Positions 10,726 to 23,939 of a stretch of 64,000 nt of DNA are shown here, one piece after another. Every line of letters begins with the position of its first letter. Position 1 is the first letter of the stretch. Under the pieces are notes generated by a model. That model saw only the letters and a list, made by a program, of their open reading frames with translations. It made no database searches and had not been told where the DNA came from. This DNA is from Calliopsis andreniformis (Eukaryota > Arthropoda > Insecta > Hymenoptera > Andrenidae): the NCBI RefSeq assembly GCF_051401765.1, contig NC_135071.1:16284961-16348960 (forward strand), read 5' to 3'. The position numbers were made by a program, and so were the translations under genes.

Positions 10726-13700
10726 AAGTAAAGCTTCAAATCCTGTATAAATTTGTTTTGACTTTTAATTTTAAATAGCGAGAGCGGTACATCGTTTTTC
10801 ATTTTATTTCTCTCTTTACCCCTTTTAGCAACCAAGTGCGATAACTTTTCATCGAGTGCCGCTTAAGGGCTGAAAACACAGCCCATATAAAGATAAAGAA
10901 ATCCTAAATGGAATCAGCAAACGTGGTTAATAAAAAAGCTATGCAGTTATTTACTTCGATAAAGTAGATTTTTCATCAACTGCAGGCATAAATCAACCCT
11001 AATCGGCGCAAGTGTTGCGAGGGAGTGCCACGCGAGCTCACAGCCTCTCCTCGCAACTTGTGTCGTGCAACATAAATATATATTCGGCGTTTTTTCCGTG
11101 TTTCGTCCAGGCTCAGCCGTTCGCGATTTTTAAGGGTCTAAGATTGACACATTTAGTTCAAACATCGAGCTCTCGAGCAATCCCAAGATTTAGGTTGAGA
11201 GATTGCGCGTGAATATTTAAATTCCCCAGCTACGAGAGGGGTTATAAATGTGGAAATGCTCAGTGAAGTTTAAATTAACATTCATTTAAATTAAAATTCT
11301 ATTAATCGAACGCAGCAGGAAATGCAAATGGAATACAGAGCTGATGCAGTGTGCTTTTCATTTTTTTTTCAATAAATCACTTTCACCGAATATCGTCACG
11401 GCAGATATACACTAAAGTAGAATAAAAAACTAAAATTCAATTTTTTTTTAAATCAATTTCCATTCGCTGTTAGACACTGTAACTAGCAAACAATTCTATC
11501 CCTTTATTTCGTTTCATTCCACTGTCTAATATTATCCTCGTGGAACAGAAAGGCGAAAAACGAAAAATTTAGTTTCCCAAATGGCAATATCATAGACTCC
11601 AATACATAATGAAAAGTCGAAAGGGAATTGTATGAACGAAATCGATCGAACTGTCGACGTCAAACGAGAGAAAGTCAGAAAACAAAAGAACGTTCGAAAA
11701 GGTAGCGTTCAGACGAGAGCAATAACGTTCACAACGCAAATCAGAACAATACTTTCGCCGTGACTGCACTCCAAAGCCACGTATCACTTCTGTTATTCAC
11801 CTGGCACGTGTGCGCGACATGAACGAGCAAACGGTTCACCATATTGCAGCTAGAAAACAGGGTAACGAACGACACAGTAGCGACTAACCACCGCGTGTGC
11901 AAAGGTTAACGCATCCCCTATTGCTTAGCTCAAAAGAGAAGATCAATTTTTCAGTAAGGTCAAAATGATTTCTAATGTCACCTCAGATTTCATGTGGGCT
12001 TTATGAGAGCTTTATGTTCTGTAAATAGTGTAAGAATAATTTATGTTATAATGACAGATGTAAAAATATGGCCTTTATGAGGATTTGAATGATGTCTGAC
12101 CAGTACAGACTGTTTCTACTTGTGTGTTCTCAGAACAACATAATTAATTTCTGCTATTTTTCAAATATTTAAAGATACAAATTTCTCGATATTTAGATTC
12201 TCAAATTTACAGATACTAATATTTCAAATTTTGTATTGTTTCAATTCCAAGCACGAGTTCCCTCCTTGGGTATAGCGGGGGACGTTGAGAGGCTGGGAAA
12301 GAAATAAGGAGTATCCTATTGTAGTGAAGTAACTCGACTAATCTGAACAAGGCTTTAGCGAACCACGACCCGCGAATCATACACAGTCTGCAGCGACCTT
12401 TACACTTGCCGCTGCTCGTACTTGCACATTGTACGCGCACCCACACCTTCTACACCCGCAGAAGAGCATTGCTATTAGTTATTAACGTGCCTCTCTCCCC
12501 CTCGGTCCGTCTCCCTCGCCCCCACTTCGTTTTTTCCCAGCAAGGCGTGCTCACGCACCACGTCACCGGGGATCGATCCTCGGCCACGAGGTCGAGGGCT
12601 GGAAAGTGTTACGAGAGGAGAAAGAAGAGGAGGCAGCAACCCTAGTCTTCTGCCTAGCCGGAGGAAACGAGCCGATTCAACGACAGACTTGGCCGTCAGC
12701 GTCGCTTATTAGCCGTTACAAGAGGAGCTGCGCGCCAGCGGCTGGCTTCTTACAAAAATTTCACCTCTCGAAGCATCTTTCGAGACGCGGGGGCGAAAGG
12801 TCACCGGGACACGCGCTCGGGAACGCTGGAGGAGGACGGGGGCGTATCGTCGCGATAGGGACGTCTGAAGCGGGCTGAACGCGTTGATGGGGCCGACGAG
12901 GCTCGAGGGTTTCGGGAATTATTCGACGAAACATTTGCCTTTGGAAATTAAACAGATGTGGAGGCAAAGGGAACACAGCGGTGGAGGAACTTCCTCTGGA
13001 ATTGCACGACAAATTGCTTCGGGTTGCAATTGTTCCGTGAAATGATTCTATGCGTGTATGCATATTTGCAGCTATAGAAGGAATTTTGCTGGTATTATGG
13101 AAGGGAATTTGATAATAATTGTTACTTCGAGCTTGAAATCGTAGCGTAATAGGAGGAACTCGTAGAAGATTTTCGGAGTTAAAACAAATAGAATCGTGAA
13201 AGGTTCTCAGAGCTAAAACTACGGTTCTAAAATTTAAATGTTAAGATTTACAAATAAATGACGTATCTGTAAGAAAAGTACGAATTCGAGAGATTCTCAA
13301 AGTAAGAACTACAGTCCTATCCATCACTGACCATACAAAGAAAAATTGTGAAGATCTTAATTTTCATTTTACCGCATTACCATGTGTGAAAATATTCAAT
13401 TTGTACGATATTATATTTTACTATTATATTTTACGATAAAAAATATTATCTATGTCCATCTCTGTCGCACTATAATACAGTTTTGTTTCAGTTATAAAAT
13501 TAGATATAGGAAACCGTGGTATATTACGTGGAGAAAATCGAGATTAAAATCTAACAGTCGCGCAGCTTGTCCCCTAATGAATACACACCTCTAGTTAATC
13601 AGCGACACGTGTAAGAGATTGGTAAAGGAAACGACGGGATCTAGGAGCACCCTTGTCCTCCACGAAAGAAAACAGAACGATTCAGCAGCGTTGGAGGCTA

Positions 13701-14040
13701 CTTGGCTACCGTGACACCAATTAAGCCTTGAAATATTATGCACACGCGGTTACACGAGCATGCAAATACCTCTAACCCAATTTACTCGGGAGAAAGATTT
13801 CGTAAGCGATAACGCTTCAAATCGAGGGGTCTTTTAATTTGTGCTCGCTAGAGCATTGCTCTTTTGTAGACGTGCCCTCGCCACCCAATCCTTTCTTTTG
13901 ACATATCATCTACTTGTGTTCCCTTATCTCTTATCGCTAATTGATCGTGTACGATACTATCGCAGGGTCTTTACAGTCTATGTACATTATGTGGAATATG
14001 CAATCAGAATTAGAATACAAATTTTTTATTTTCAGGATGT
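10726..14040. other. No gene seen
   Basis: AT-rich DNA with a CpG-richer section at about 12380-13030 (plus-strand frames Arg/Ser-rich, unrecognised). Confidence 0.45.
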
Positions 14041-14430
14041 CAAATATTCAATATTTTTAAATTTTTAATTTTCAAATATTCAAATATTTGAATTTTCAAA
14101 TTTTCAAATTTTCAAATATTCAAATATTCAAATATTTGAATTTTCAAATTTTCAAATTTTCAAATATTCAAATATTTGAATCTTCAAATTTTCAAATTTT
14201 CAAATATTCAAATATTTGAATCTTCAAATTTTCAAATTTTCAAATTTTCAAATATTCAAATATTCAAATATTTGAATTTTCAAATTTTCAAATTTTCAAA
14301 TATTCAAATATTTGAATCTTCAAATTTTCAAATTTTCAAATATTCAAATATTTGAATCTTCAAATTTTCAAATTTTCAAATTTTCAAATATTCAAATATT
14401 TGAATCTTCAAATTTTCAAATATATTTGAA
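14041..14430. repeat. 9-mer satellite with palindromic interruptions
   Basis: Tandem TTCAAATAT and TTCAAATTT units. About every 40-60 bases a 7-base TTGAAT(C/T) breaks the phase and creates the palindrome TTCAAATATTTGAA; eight such breaks can be counted. Higher-order units of about 43, 52 and 61 bases follow from varying 9-mer numbers. Confidence 0.9.
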
Positions 14431-17400
14431 AAATTATTTAATATTCATGTTATTCATCTCTCAAACCCTAAACTATTGAAATATTAGGAGTCTTCTTTAC
14501 CAAATTATCAGACACTCAAGTATTAATATCCCTATACATGATAATTAATTTCAAAGCGATACAAAGCTGTATAATGTAATGTCATTATCAAAATTATCTT
14601 CCCCAAACTACGCAACTTCACAAAGCGTATGAATATTTCCTATTCAGCGACAACCTATTAAAACATTTATATGCCACAATAAAACACACCTACCAATTCA
14701 AATGAAAATTTCCCTCGCTCTGTTACTATTCGCAAAACGAGAACCATTTATTTCTTTTCCATCGGGAAGTCCTCTCCCTCGACAAATCGACATGATTTCA
14801 CTTGGAATCGCTATGAAAGATCGCGGAAGACATCCGTGGGGATGCATTCGCAATCTTTCCATTCAAGAACGGAGAACAGACGCGCAGATTGGCGAGACTC
14901 GCTCGTCGAATGCAGAAACGCCCTTCGACGTGCCTTGTGTTCCACTGATAAAAAAGAAAGAAGTCTAGTCAGGCTATCGATTTTAGAATGCCGGCTTGCA
15001 AAAACTTCCCCGTGTCCCGAACTGTTGAAACCCACCCCCCTGCCTTCGTCGAGGACACTCTCGAGGAAAGTTCTTTTTCAACGAAGATTAGTTCGCGTCA
15101 ATGTCAACTCCTGGGAGATACAAGCTGTTTTTCTCTCGCCCCCGTCTCGAAGAGCGTAAATTAATTTGAAGGAATTACCTTATCCCAAGGATTTATTGGC
15201 GTCGCCGTTAAATCCACCGAGATTCAGCTCTCTTCTTTTTAATTTGACTCCAGCTAGCCCAGATTGATTCGACAGTGCAGCCTCGCAATTTATCGCTTTA
15301 CTAAATACTATAGATTCGATTAAGAGTGTTATTTCACGTCGAACATTTTGTTGCAATGATTCGGCTGACGGAACAGCGTCAGTGGAACACATGCGGGAAT
15401 TATTGAAAGCCCGTATCGGCAATTAAAGGATCGTTTCGACGAGTTAACAACGAGGGGGATGGAAATTTGTTGCAGGCTTGATTAATGGAATCATTAATTC
15501 GCACGTGAGCTGGGAAAGCGAAGTCTGTTATTAAAATGTAACCGTGGCGCATTTATGTACGTCACTGCGATTAATAATGACATCGTTGGTAAGTAAAAGT
15601 CGTGAAATATAAACTGCTGGAGTCAGTGGTGATGATAACATTCGTGTTTCGAGAAGATATCAAGTAACAGAATATTTTCAATATGCTACTCGTTAAATAT
15701 TAATCTAAAATCTTATGTCCGCTACTTCTGAAGCCATAGACAAGTTTTTAACACATAAACATATCATCGATACATTAAAACGATTTATGAACACGAAGTG
15801 GTGTTTCAGAAAACGCATCTACGCGGCGGAGTGCCAGCTACTTTACGTGATCGTGAATACGTAACGTCGTGGCGACTGAAAGCGATTTCAGGTAACTTTT
15901 GCTAGGCCTCGAAACGCGATCTCCAGCGTTGGGGATTCACGGCGGACCAAACGAAGTCCGAAAATCCGTTTAGTTTTGCCAGCTAAGCTGATCTGCAATT
16001 TAAATGGGGCCGCGACTCGTTCCGTTTATCCTGTTCATCCGGCTCAATGAATGAATAATTTGGTATTGATCCGCGTGATAAACGAAGAAATCACTTGGTC
16101 CTGGTGTTTACTATAAATGCCAATATGGCGACAGGCTTTATTGGTCCACGGTCCGCGAGGCTATTGGATTTCCAGAGTGACGCTACAATGGATGGCAAAA
16201 AGAGCTTTGACGTGGTTTCGGTTGAAAAGTTCATTTCTCCCGGAATTTTGTATGCCTTCCATATTTCCAGATCTGGTAATTGCGTTCCAATATCCTGCGG
16301 ACCGGAGACAGCTTTCAGAGCCGCTGGTAAATGTGTCAGTCCCGAGAACTCGGCCCCGCGCGACAACTTCCGAGCTTAATAAACAGAATGGCCATGATAT
16401 CGAGTTCCTCATCGAAACGCCTGCCTGGAAAATTCATTAAAACTGAAACTGGTCGGGCAGCGCGCGTTCCGTCGCCTCGATGCAGCAGATAGATCGATCG
16501 CGCTGTGGCGTATCGAGGGAACACGATACGGGATGCAAGTATGTGACCAGGGGATGAAAAAAGGGGGCCAGGGGGTGAAAGAGGAGGGTCAAGGAAGGGA
16601 TCGGGGGTTGGTGGAGGCGGGGGTGGCTAATAATAAATGCGGGGGAATATTTCCTGTATGCGTATCTGCATCCGGAGCATAAAGAGCTCTAATTGAGGGG
16701 GCGAGAACGGTGGCTGATAACAGAATGGCGAATGTTGTTGGATGGCGAAGAGGTTTTGATTTCACTCAGTCCTACTTTTTCTATATAATTTTATCATAAT
16801 AACTTGATTTTTTAAAATTTAGACAAAGTAAATTATACAAGTAGTTTTGCTGTTTTAAAATTGCAACAAATTTTACCCAACTTTTGTACCCAAATATTCA
16901 AAATTTTTATTTTCAAGTTCCTAAATTATCAATTTCTCACATCTATGAATATTAAAATGCTCACATTTTTCTGAAAATCTAAACTTTGCACCTCTACCTT
17001 AGCTTCACATTCACGATAATAAACGCTACACAAAAAAAAAAAAAAAAAAAAACAAAATTTATAGAGAGTCCTGTTCCTAGCACCGTACACAAAACACAAA
17101 AAAGAGAGTCAATAGACAGCGTCAAAGCTACCGAGAGCCCAAAAAAGAAGGAGTGGAAGGGGCTCTATTAGTCACAACAGAATCCACCGAACGAGGACAC
17201 TAAGCAGCAAATGAACTAAAAACATCTGCGCATAGAAAAAGACCGAAGAAAGAAGACGCGAAAATGAATGGAACGGAGGAAACAATGGGGTAACAGTAAA
17301 AACAAAACCAAGTTTCGAGCCCGATCGAATGAAGAAAGGGAGGGTGCAAAAAGAGTAGAGGAAGTGCTAACAGAGACAGAAGAAAGACGGTGACTGTTAG

Positions 17401-18999
17401 AAAAATATTAGCGTCGAATGATAAAGGAACACTCGTCCCCAAGTAAAAGGAAACAATACGAACGAAAAATTAAAGATGAGAATAACAGTAGAAGCAACCT
17501 TGAGGGAAAAACAGACGCGGGGGTGGGGAGTGGGAAAAGAGGCGCGAAAGTGTCAAAGGCGAATAAAATGTCAGGAGAAAAAAAAAATTGGGCTTTTGGC
17601 TTGACTACGTAACGAATACGTGAAACATAAAAAAAAGACAGAGAAACGACCGAGGAGATGGGGGGAGGCTGGCCACTTGACTTTGCACCGAGTAACTCGT
17701 GGCTAGGCGGAAGTGGCCTAGACCAAGAGACAAAGAGCGACGCTTGGAAAACAGACATAGGGAAATTGAGCAAAAACAGCAAACAGGACCAGGAGGACGC
17801 TTGGTCAGGGTGGCTCTACAGGAGTCGAAGAGCAGACTCCAGTGAACTGAAAACTACGTTTGTCACCAAGCACGTGATTGTCCCGTGCACGAACTACTTT
17901 CGCAATTTTCCTCGCAAACATTTATGAAATCGAGTGCCCTGGAAATCACTCCAAACTGATTTATCAATGAAAACAGTGGCTGTTTTTCTAAATATTTGTA
18001 GAGCATCCAGGGGGTTATCGATCGCACGAGGACGCGTGATGCAATTTTTTCTATAGCAGCTGCTTGTAAATAACGTGGGTCGCGTGTGACCTTTTTCAGC
18101 GACGCTGCCACAGCGGCTACGATAATTACTTCGCGAAAGACTACGGAGAGAATTATGGTAGAGGATACCCTAGAAACGGTGACTCGAAATCATTCTCAAG
18201 CGGGTCGTTAGACACGAAGCAAAGACTGCCAACAGCGTGGTCTTCACAAAGGTGCTTAAAGTTGCTTCAAGCAAAGCACTTGAAATTTCATTGAAAGCCA
18301 CGTTCAATGATCCCCCATTTTCGGCGGTCCCTTGAAGGCTGCCTTCGAGAAACAAGCTACTTAACATGGACTCCTGATCAACTGAGTCCTCAACACGTTT
18401 TTAAAAACACGCACGAATTTGCAATGTTCACACTTCTGGTTCGTGGGATAAAATGTAACAATGAAAGATAAAATTCTATGGAAATGAGATACGGTCTTAG
18501 AGACCATTACAAGGACTTACTAATTCTGCACTGATACCTGTCTTATCGAGTATAAGTGCATCCTTGTACCACTTCCTCTGAGGCAAGTGAGATGCCTCAG
18601 TTTCGAAACAAGGTATATACTCTACTATATAGTACTGTCTCGATAGAAGCTCGCAACTTGAGATCAGGAGCCTAAAGGATCCCGAAAGCTCGTTTCCAAG
18701 ATCAGTATTCTCACCATTGGCTCAACATTCAGTTCTCAAACGCGAGGATCCCACTAAGTGAAAGAACACTTCCAAGCAAACATAATCATACCATCGAGCT
18801 CGTATCGAGGTAACATTGTACCCAATCCTCACCATCATCCTCCCTCACAACCTGATCTCAAAAACCAGTTCCTCTCCCCAGTGATCCCCCAACTGACTCG
18901 AAGCCGCGAGTATGGAGACCCTCGCTGTACCAGAGACCGCTCGAGCAAGATTCACAGGGAGCTGGTTCCCGATCCGTCGGAAACCCGACAACCTCGCCG
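14431..18999. other. No gene seen apart from the A/G-rich tract
   Basis: Between 16091 and 16524 both strands are open in several frames at once, which points to low stop-codon density, not to a gene. The 17863-18111 minus-strand frame lacks an ATG start and shows no known motif. Confidence 0.45.
17032..17660 (+). other. A-tract followed by a purine-rich tract
   Basis: A run of 21 A residues at about 17032-17052, then about 600 bases rich in A and G on the plus strand (AGAAAGAAGACGC-like). No gene found; minus-strand frames here are Phe/Ser/Leu low complexity. Confidence 0.55.
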
Positions 19000-19620
19000 C
19001 GACGGAAACCTCGAATCGTTGCTAAATAGGGTCTAGGAGCTGTTCGAGTTTCGCGTGTCGAAAGGAGCCACCTCGCGCCCCCGCGTAGCGCGTCTGGGGG
19101 TACGAGAGCCTGGGTCGTCCTTGGGTCAGGGGAGGCCTGTCCCTCGCGACCTGTCCCGCGTGCAATTGACAACTCACGTTTCTCATCTCGGGGTCCAGGA
19201 GGCGACGTGCTCACGTGCGGCCGTTCCCTCGTCGCACGGTCGTTGCACCGTCGCTGGTGGTTGCGGCAGCGTTCCAGGCGACGACGGAGACAGCGACGAG
19301 GACGAAGGGGCTGGCGAGGACGATCGACCGCGGGGGTGTCGATGGGACGCGAACGACACGCGCAACACAGAATGGCGAGCACTCGGTGCAATCGCGAGGC
19401 ACACGCGACGAGCGACGAGCATCGCCCCAGCTCGGCACCAAGCTCACGACTGCCTCTCTCGACCGAGGGCCTAGCTGGGGGTTGCTTCGACTCCGGTTCA
19501 CCGGTTCAATCGCGGGGATAGGGGTGGCTGGGGGCGCGCTGCTGATCCCGCGCTGCTGCCCTCTGCTGGACGGCGAGGGAGAACGCGCGGCGAGGGCGCA
19601 GGCTTGAGGTGATAAGGGAG
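19000..19620. promoter_or_regulatory. CpG-rich island, promoter or exon candidate
   Basis: GC-rich block with five overlapping open frames. On the minus strand a strong donor-like GAGAAAC|GTGAGT ends at about 19175, and an ATG lies just before it. No frame is recognisable as a known protein. Confidence 0.3.
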
Positions 19621-21020
19621 AGGGTGATAGTTGTGGCGGAAGGGTTTCGGTTGATGGAGAGGGACGGTGGATCGAGACGTTCGAACTTTCGCTATTTATT
19701 TTTTAATTGCTCGAGTTAACCCTGGGGAACGCGAAGTGGGACAGTGTCCACTAACTTTGAGGGAAGGTAGATTTTTTTAATTAAAATTGCTTGGGGAGGA
19801 ATTCGGTGATTTGGGCGGAGGGATGGTGAGTGTATTGGTGAAGTGGGTGTTGAGTTTGGTTTTCTTAGATCTAGGGTTGATTTTGAATTTCTGGGTTATT
19901 TAATAGCGATAAAAAATTGAGTTTGGTCTGGTTTTATCACATGACACAGTTTCTGAAGTGCCAAAAAAAACTTGAACTTTCAATACAAAATGAAAAAAAG
20001 GTCCAATCGCTATAAGAGGCATTTAGAGCAACGACGTTCTAACTTCACTACTTGAAAAAATAGGCGATCTAAAATATAGAATTCCTTTATAACAAATTAA
20101 TACAACTAACTTAATTTGGGAAAAAATGTGGCTTATATTACTCCACTTTTGTACTCAATACCTCATATATTCTACCACTCTAATAGTACAGTTTGAAATT
20201 TAAAAAAGCAATTCTGCCTTGTCCCGTTGTGTGTTTGCGAAGAAACCTAGAAAGGTGCACATAGGAAAGCACTATGAAAGCTATATAAACCAGACCAATC
20301 TTAAAGAACTTAAATTTGAACACATATAAACTGCAACGAGACGTCTGTCTAGCCTCGTTATGTGCATGCGAAGGGATCCAATGATACTCATAGAGTGAAG
20401 CACTACGACCGTCCCTGGATGAAGCTACATAAGTCAATGTAAATTATAGATCATCGTTGATGATCAAATGAACTTTCCAGGGAAGGATCCCATTATGAGA
20501 AAACTGTTTGTTTAGCGACCACGTCTACTTGGATACAGTCACGCAGTAGACGTTAATCCTGTGACACAGTAGAAACTGTCGATCATGGTCAGACACGCGA
20601 TACTACCATCGACTCTCTAAATTAAAAGGGTGACGTGATACCTGATGAGCGACGGTTAGTCGAGAAAACACATATGCGAACACTTTCTCGATTGAAACTT
20701 TGTTTTGAATGCGCTAATACACTTTCGAAGTGAGAGCATAAAGGAAAACCCTGAGGTCTTAATTACTCTATACACTGCTCTATTAATTGAGAAATAAGAA
20801 GTTTCGAGTTCATGCTAAAGTAGAATGCAATTACTTGCCAAATATAAAAAACAAGAATACAACTATCCTTTCTTCACTATACTCGAATATCAATATTAAA
20901 ATGCGATACAAGTAAAGCTAGTCTCGTTAAAAAAATAATCTCTTGGTATTATCTCTCACCTTACTCTACGAACTCTTAGAGAATACCAAACGAAACCTCC
21001 ACTCACATCTCCACACGTTA
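19621..21020. other. No gene seen
   Basis: AT-rich, no repeat array, no recognisable frame. Confidence 0.45.
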
Positions 21021-21414
21021 TCTAAATACTCCACCACCCTCTGAATGTTCGCAATAACCCAGTTAATTCCCACCAACCATCGTTCCGCGGTCCAGGAACT
21101 GATACTGAGGACCAATTACGTCTCCGACGACATGCACGTTCGAATTCCTCAGGTTCCTCGATTCTGACGCAAGCACGACCTTGAGCCAGTTTGGCATACC
21201 GAGGGCGCACTATCAGCGGCGCGTGGCTGGGTTCCACAGTACTGTTCAAGGAAGCTCGCCCTTATCGCATCGATCGGCGCCGAGTGAAGGGGTGGATCGC
21301 CCTTCTCCATCGGCCGTTCACTGATCGCGAGCCACCAGTCGAAACTGTTAAACAGGTCCCATCCCACACTCCCAAGGACTTAAAGCTTAACATGGACAAA
21401 TGTGGTGCACCTAC

Positions 21415-21565
21415 CTTGACTGGGAGCACTCGTACCCTCGAGGAACAGGGATCAACAGGTTCGCGTGCCGGATATGCTGGCATACCGGAAGTCATCAGCG
21501 CGCGGCTTCTACATCGCACGTTTACGATCTGATCATTCTTCACGGTGAGGTAGTGGTCTCGTAAA
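21415..21565 (-). other. Possible coding exon of an unidentified minus-strand gene
   Basis: A minus-strand frame reads RDHYLTVKNDQIVNVRCRSR, then ALMTSGMPAYPAREPVDPCS and SRVRVLPVK, then meets a strong donor AAG|GTAGGT at 21415. The composition is protein-like and unlike its AT-rich flanks. I do not recognise the protein and could not find a partner exon, so this may be chance. Confidence 0.25.
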
Positions 21566-21794
21566 AGTGTTGGTCTTGTCGGGCTGGATAAACGATGATG
21601 ACGCTCTGGGAGACTGCTGAGCGATCTCTGGGACCTTTGGTAGAATGAGAAAACGATATAGAGGGACGTGAAGGAGGATACGATGAATATCTGTAAGTGA
21701 GGGATTTTGATAGAGGGAAGAGATAGATAAAAATGGGAGATAGGAAGGAAGTTTACCTGTGAGTACAGCTGAATGAGGTGATTTTGATATAGAG

Positions 21795-22010
21795 GCTTGG
21801 GTCCAGTCTTGTGGAGAATTCTAGGAAATATGTTTCTTGTGTTTTCTGAGAAGCTTCTTGACTTTGGGGTTACAGTTCTGGGAATCACGATTTTCTTGGG
21901 ATCAGTTGTAATCTGGATTCTTCTAGTAATCTTAATGTGAAGGATTGGGTCCAGTCTTCTACAGAGTTCTAGAAGGAATGTTTTTCACCCTAGGTGAAAA
22001 ACAGGAAGCT
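21795..22010. repeat. Tandem duplication, about 149-base period
   Basis: GGGTCCAGTCTT is followed by (G/C)AGA(A/G)TTCTAG in both copies (21799 and 21948), and each later contains GAAGCTTCTTGACTTTGGG. Two diverged copies. Confidence 0.7.
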
Positions 22011-22099
22011 TCTTGACTTTGGGAACCACAGGGATCTGAAAGGAGAACGATTCTCAGGATCGAGACTCCAAGTAAAATTGTAGGCCATCTATTGTCATT

Positions 22100-23294
22100 T
22101 TTATCGACTCGTATTACACACAAGTTGCGCTGTTCAGCAAGGAATTGACATGTACACGAATAGAATACATTACTCAGATGGCTGAAGGAGAAATCAGGTT
22201 CGGACAGAGGTAAGTACAAAATTCTCTAAGCTAATCGATGCATCGAGGATCCAAGCTCGGCGCATAAATCAAGAAGACATCTCGTCGAGTTTAGATCCCA
22301 CCGTTATTATTAAACTGTGCTTCTTTTATGCCTATTACGAACGCATGCAGAGAGGTCCTTGTAAAAATATATCAACGCACGTACACACATGTTCTACCGT
22401 GTCCCTAAGCTTCGACATCGGAACGAGTATTCGGATATTCTTTTCAGCCGCGTGCTCGATTTCATGCTCCAAAGCCGAAATGAGAGATTCCAATATATCA
22501 CAGAATTTGCAATTTCTCTGTGCCGCGGATTGCCGCCGCGGCTAGAAAAATAAATCACGGAATGGACGAACGACCGTTTCGACAATTTCCCCGAACTGTT
22601 TCTGCAACGAAGAAGAAAAGTAATTGACTTGATTCCGCCATAGGGTTCGTTTAATTCGCTCTCAATCGATCACACTCGAAGCCGCGCTACGGAACTAAAA
22701 TTTATATACAAAATCACAATGATCCTCTCGCGGATATACTCTCGCTGCCGTTAATTACCTTAATCTCCGTGGAATCCGCAAAGTACACATATAAATACAC
22801 CTGACTAACATACAAATCGCTATAGTTAGCGCACCTCTAGCTGCCTCTTCGTCGCTCGTCCCATTTACTCCTTTCGCGTCGGCATCAGACCTATGACTCA
22901 CGCTAAACATACCTAACGCTAAATTAGTCCACGAATTGCGTAATAATATTGCTGCGAGACCCCGAGTACAATGTAAAACGCGTCGCGTGGACACGAGCGT
23001 CCGCGACGAAACTGGACGAACAGAAATTCCTTCCATGGTGACTCAAAATTCTTGTGCACCGGCGTCAACGTCATCACTAAACGAATCGATACTGTCATGG
23101 TTATTAAAACGAAACACGGTGTAACGTACCGTCGCAATGTAATGAGATTCTTTCATTTCGAGACATTCTTCGATATTACTCTCATCTCGAGGAGAGCACG
23201 AAGAACACGTCCTCTACAGTCTCTCTGATCCACCTGAACACCCACAGTACTTCAGTGGATCGCCCATCAGTCCCAAACACTACAGAATTCAACA
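22100..23294 (-). other. 3' flank and probable 3' UTR of Rgl
   Basis: No supportable coding exon. On the minus strand downstream of the Rgl stop, no canonical AATAAA is seen close by; an ATTAAA (22654-22649) is the nearest plausible poly(A) signal, about 640 bases past the stop. The UTR end is therefore a guess. Confidence 0.3.
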
Positions 23295-23939
23295 CTACCG
23301 CTTGTGACTATGACTCGACTTGCTCTTGGGGCTGTCGGTGGCGGTGTCGTTAGGCTCTCTCCTAGGCCGTAGAATGAAATTGAGATTGTGCGCGGTGTTG
23401 ACGGCGTAGTAAACGTTCGCAGAGTTTGGCAAGACCATCTCACGATCAGGTAGCACCTGTGCCAGGGTGTACTGGTCAGGGCTGCCCTCTATCCCCAGTT
23501 TGAGCATCGCGTTCCGTATCACTTGGGGCGTCCTTTCATTGTTAGAGAGCATGATCGATTTGTACAGCACCACACCTTCGGTCTCGACGTTGTCGCTCTC
23601 CATGGTGACCTTGATGATGTAGAAGTCTGGCGAGCTCTTGTGCGAGTGGCTCGGACTGGACACGCCGACGAGGCTGGGGCTGTTCCCGTTCGCGGTCACT
23701 GGCGGTGCCAGTCGGTTCTGCTGGCTGCCAGCGGCACCGCCGCCACCAGAGCTCAGAGAGACGTCCAGAGATGGTAAAGAGGAGCTAGACGATGAGCTGG
23801 ACATCTGGGACGGCGAGGTGCGCCGATCGAGAGAGTTGTGCGGCGAGCTAGGCAGGGAATCCAGGTCGCAGTAGAACTGGGAGCTGCTCGAGCTCGACGT
23901 GGACGCTATCGAGTCGTTTTTGCGGTGACCCTGATGATT
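23295..23939 (-). CDS. Rgl: Rgl coding exon 6 (Ser/Gly linker and RA domain, stop codon)
   Basis: Acceptor CTGTCTTGCAG, then 214 codons and a stop at 23297-23295. The first 100 residues are low-complexity Ser/Gly/Pro-rich. SPDFYIIKVTMESDNVETEG then opens a Ras-association ubiquitin-like fold (about residues 650-739), and the protein ends in a Ser/Lys/His tail. The RA domain is the expected docking site for GTP-bound Ras or Rap. Confidence 0.93.
   Translation of the reverse strand, partial: NHQGHRKNDSIASTSSSSSSQFYCDLDSLPSSPHNSLDRRTSPSQMSSSSSSSSLPSLDVSLSSGGGGAAGSQQNRLAPPVTANGNSPSLVGVSSPSHSHKSSPDFYIIKVTMESDNVETEGVVLYKSIMLSNNERTPQVIRNAMLKLGIEGSPDQYTLAQVLPDREMVLPNSANVYYAVNTAHNLNFILRPRREPNDTATDSPKSKSSHSHKR

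Noticed and set aside
13150..13330. Apparent diverged duplication around GTTCTCAGAGCTAAAACTAC
   Set aside because: Similarity covers only about 25 bases by eye and is too weak to claim.
16091..16524. Several overlapping open frames on both strands
   Set aside because: Open in five frames at once, which reflects low stop density, with no recognised domain or splice context.
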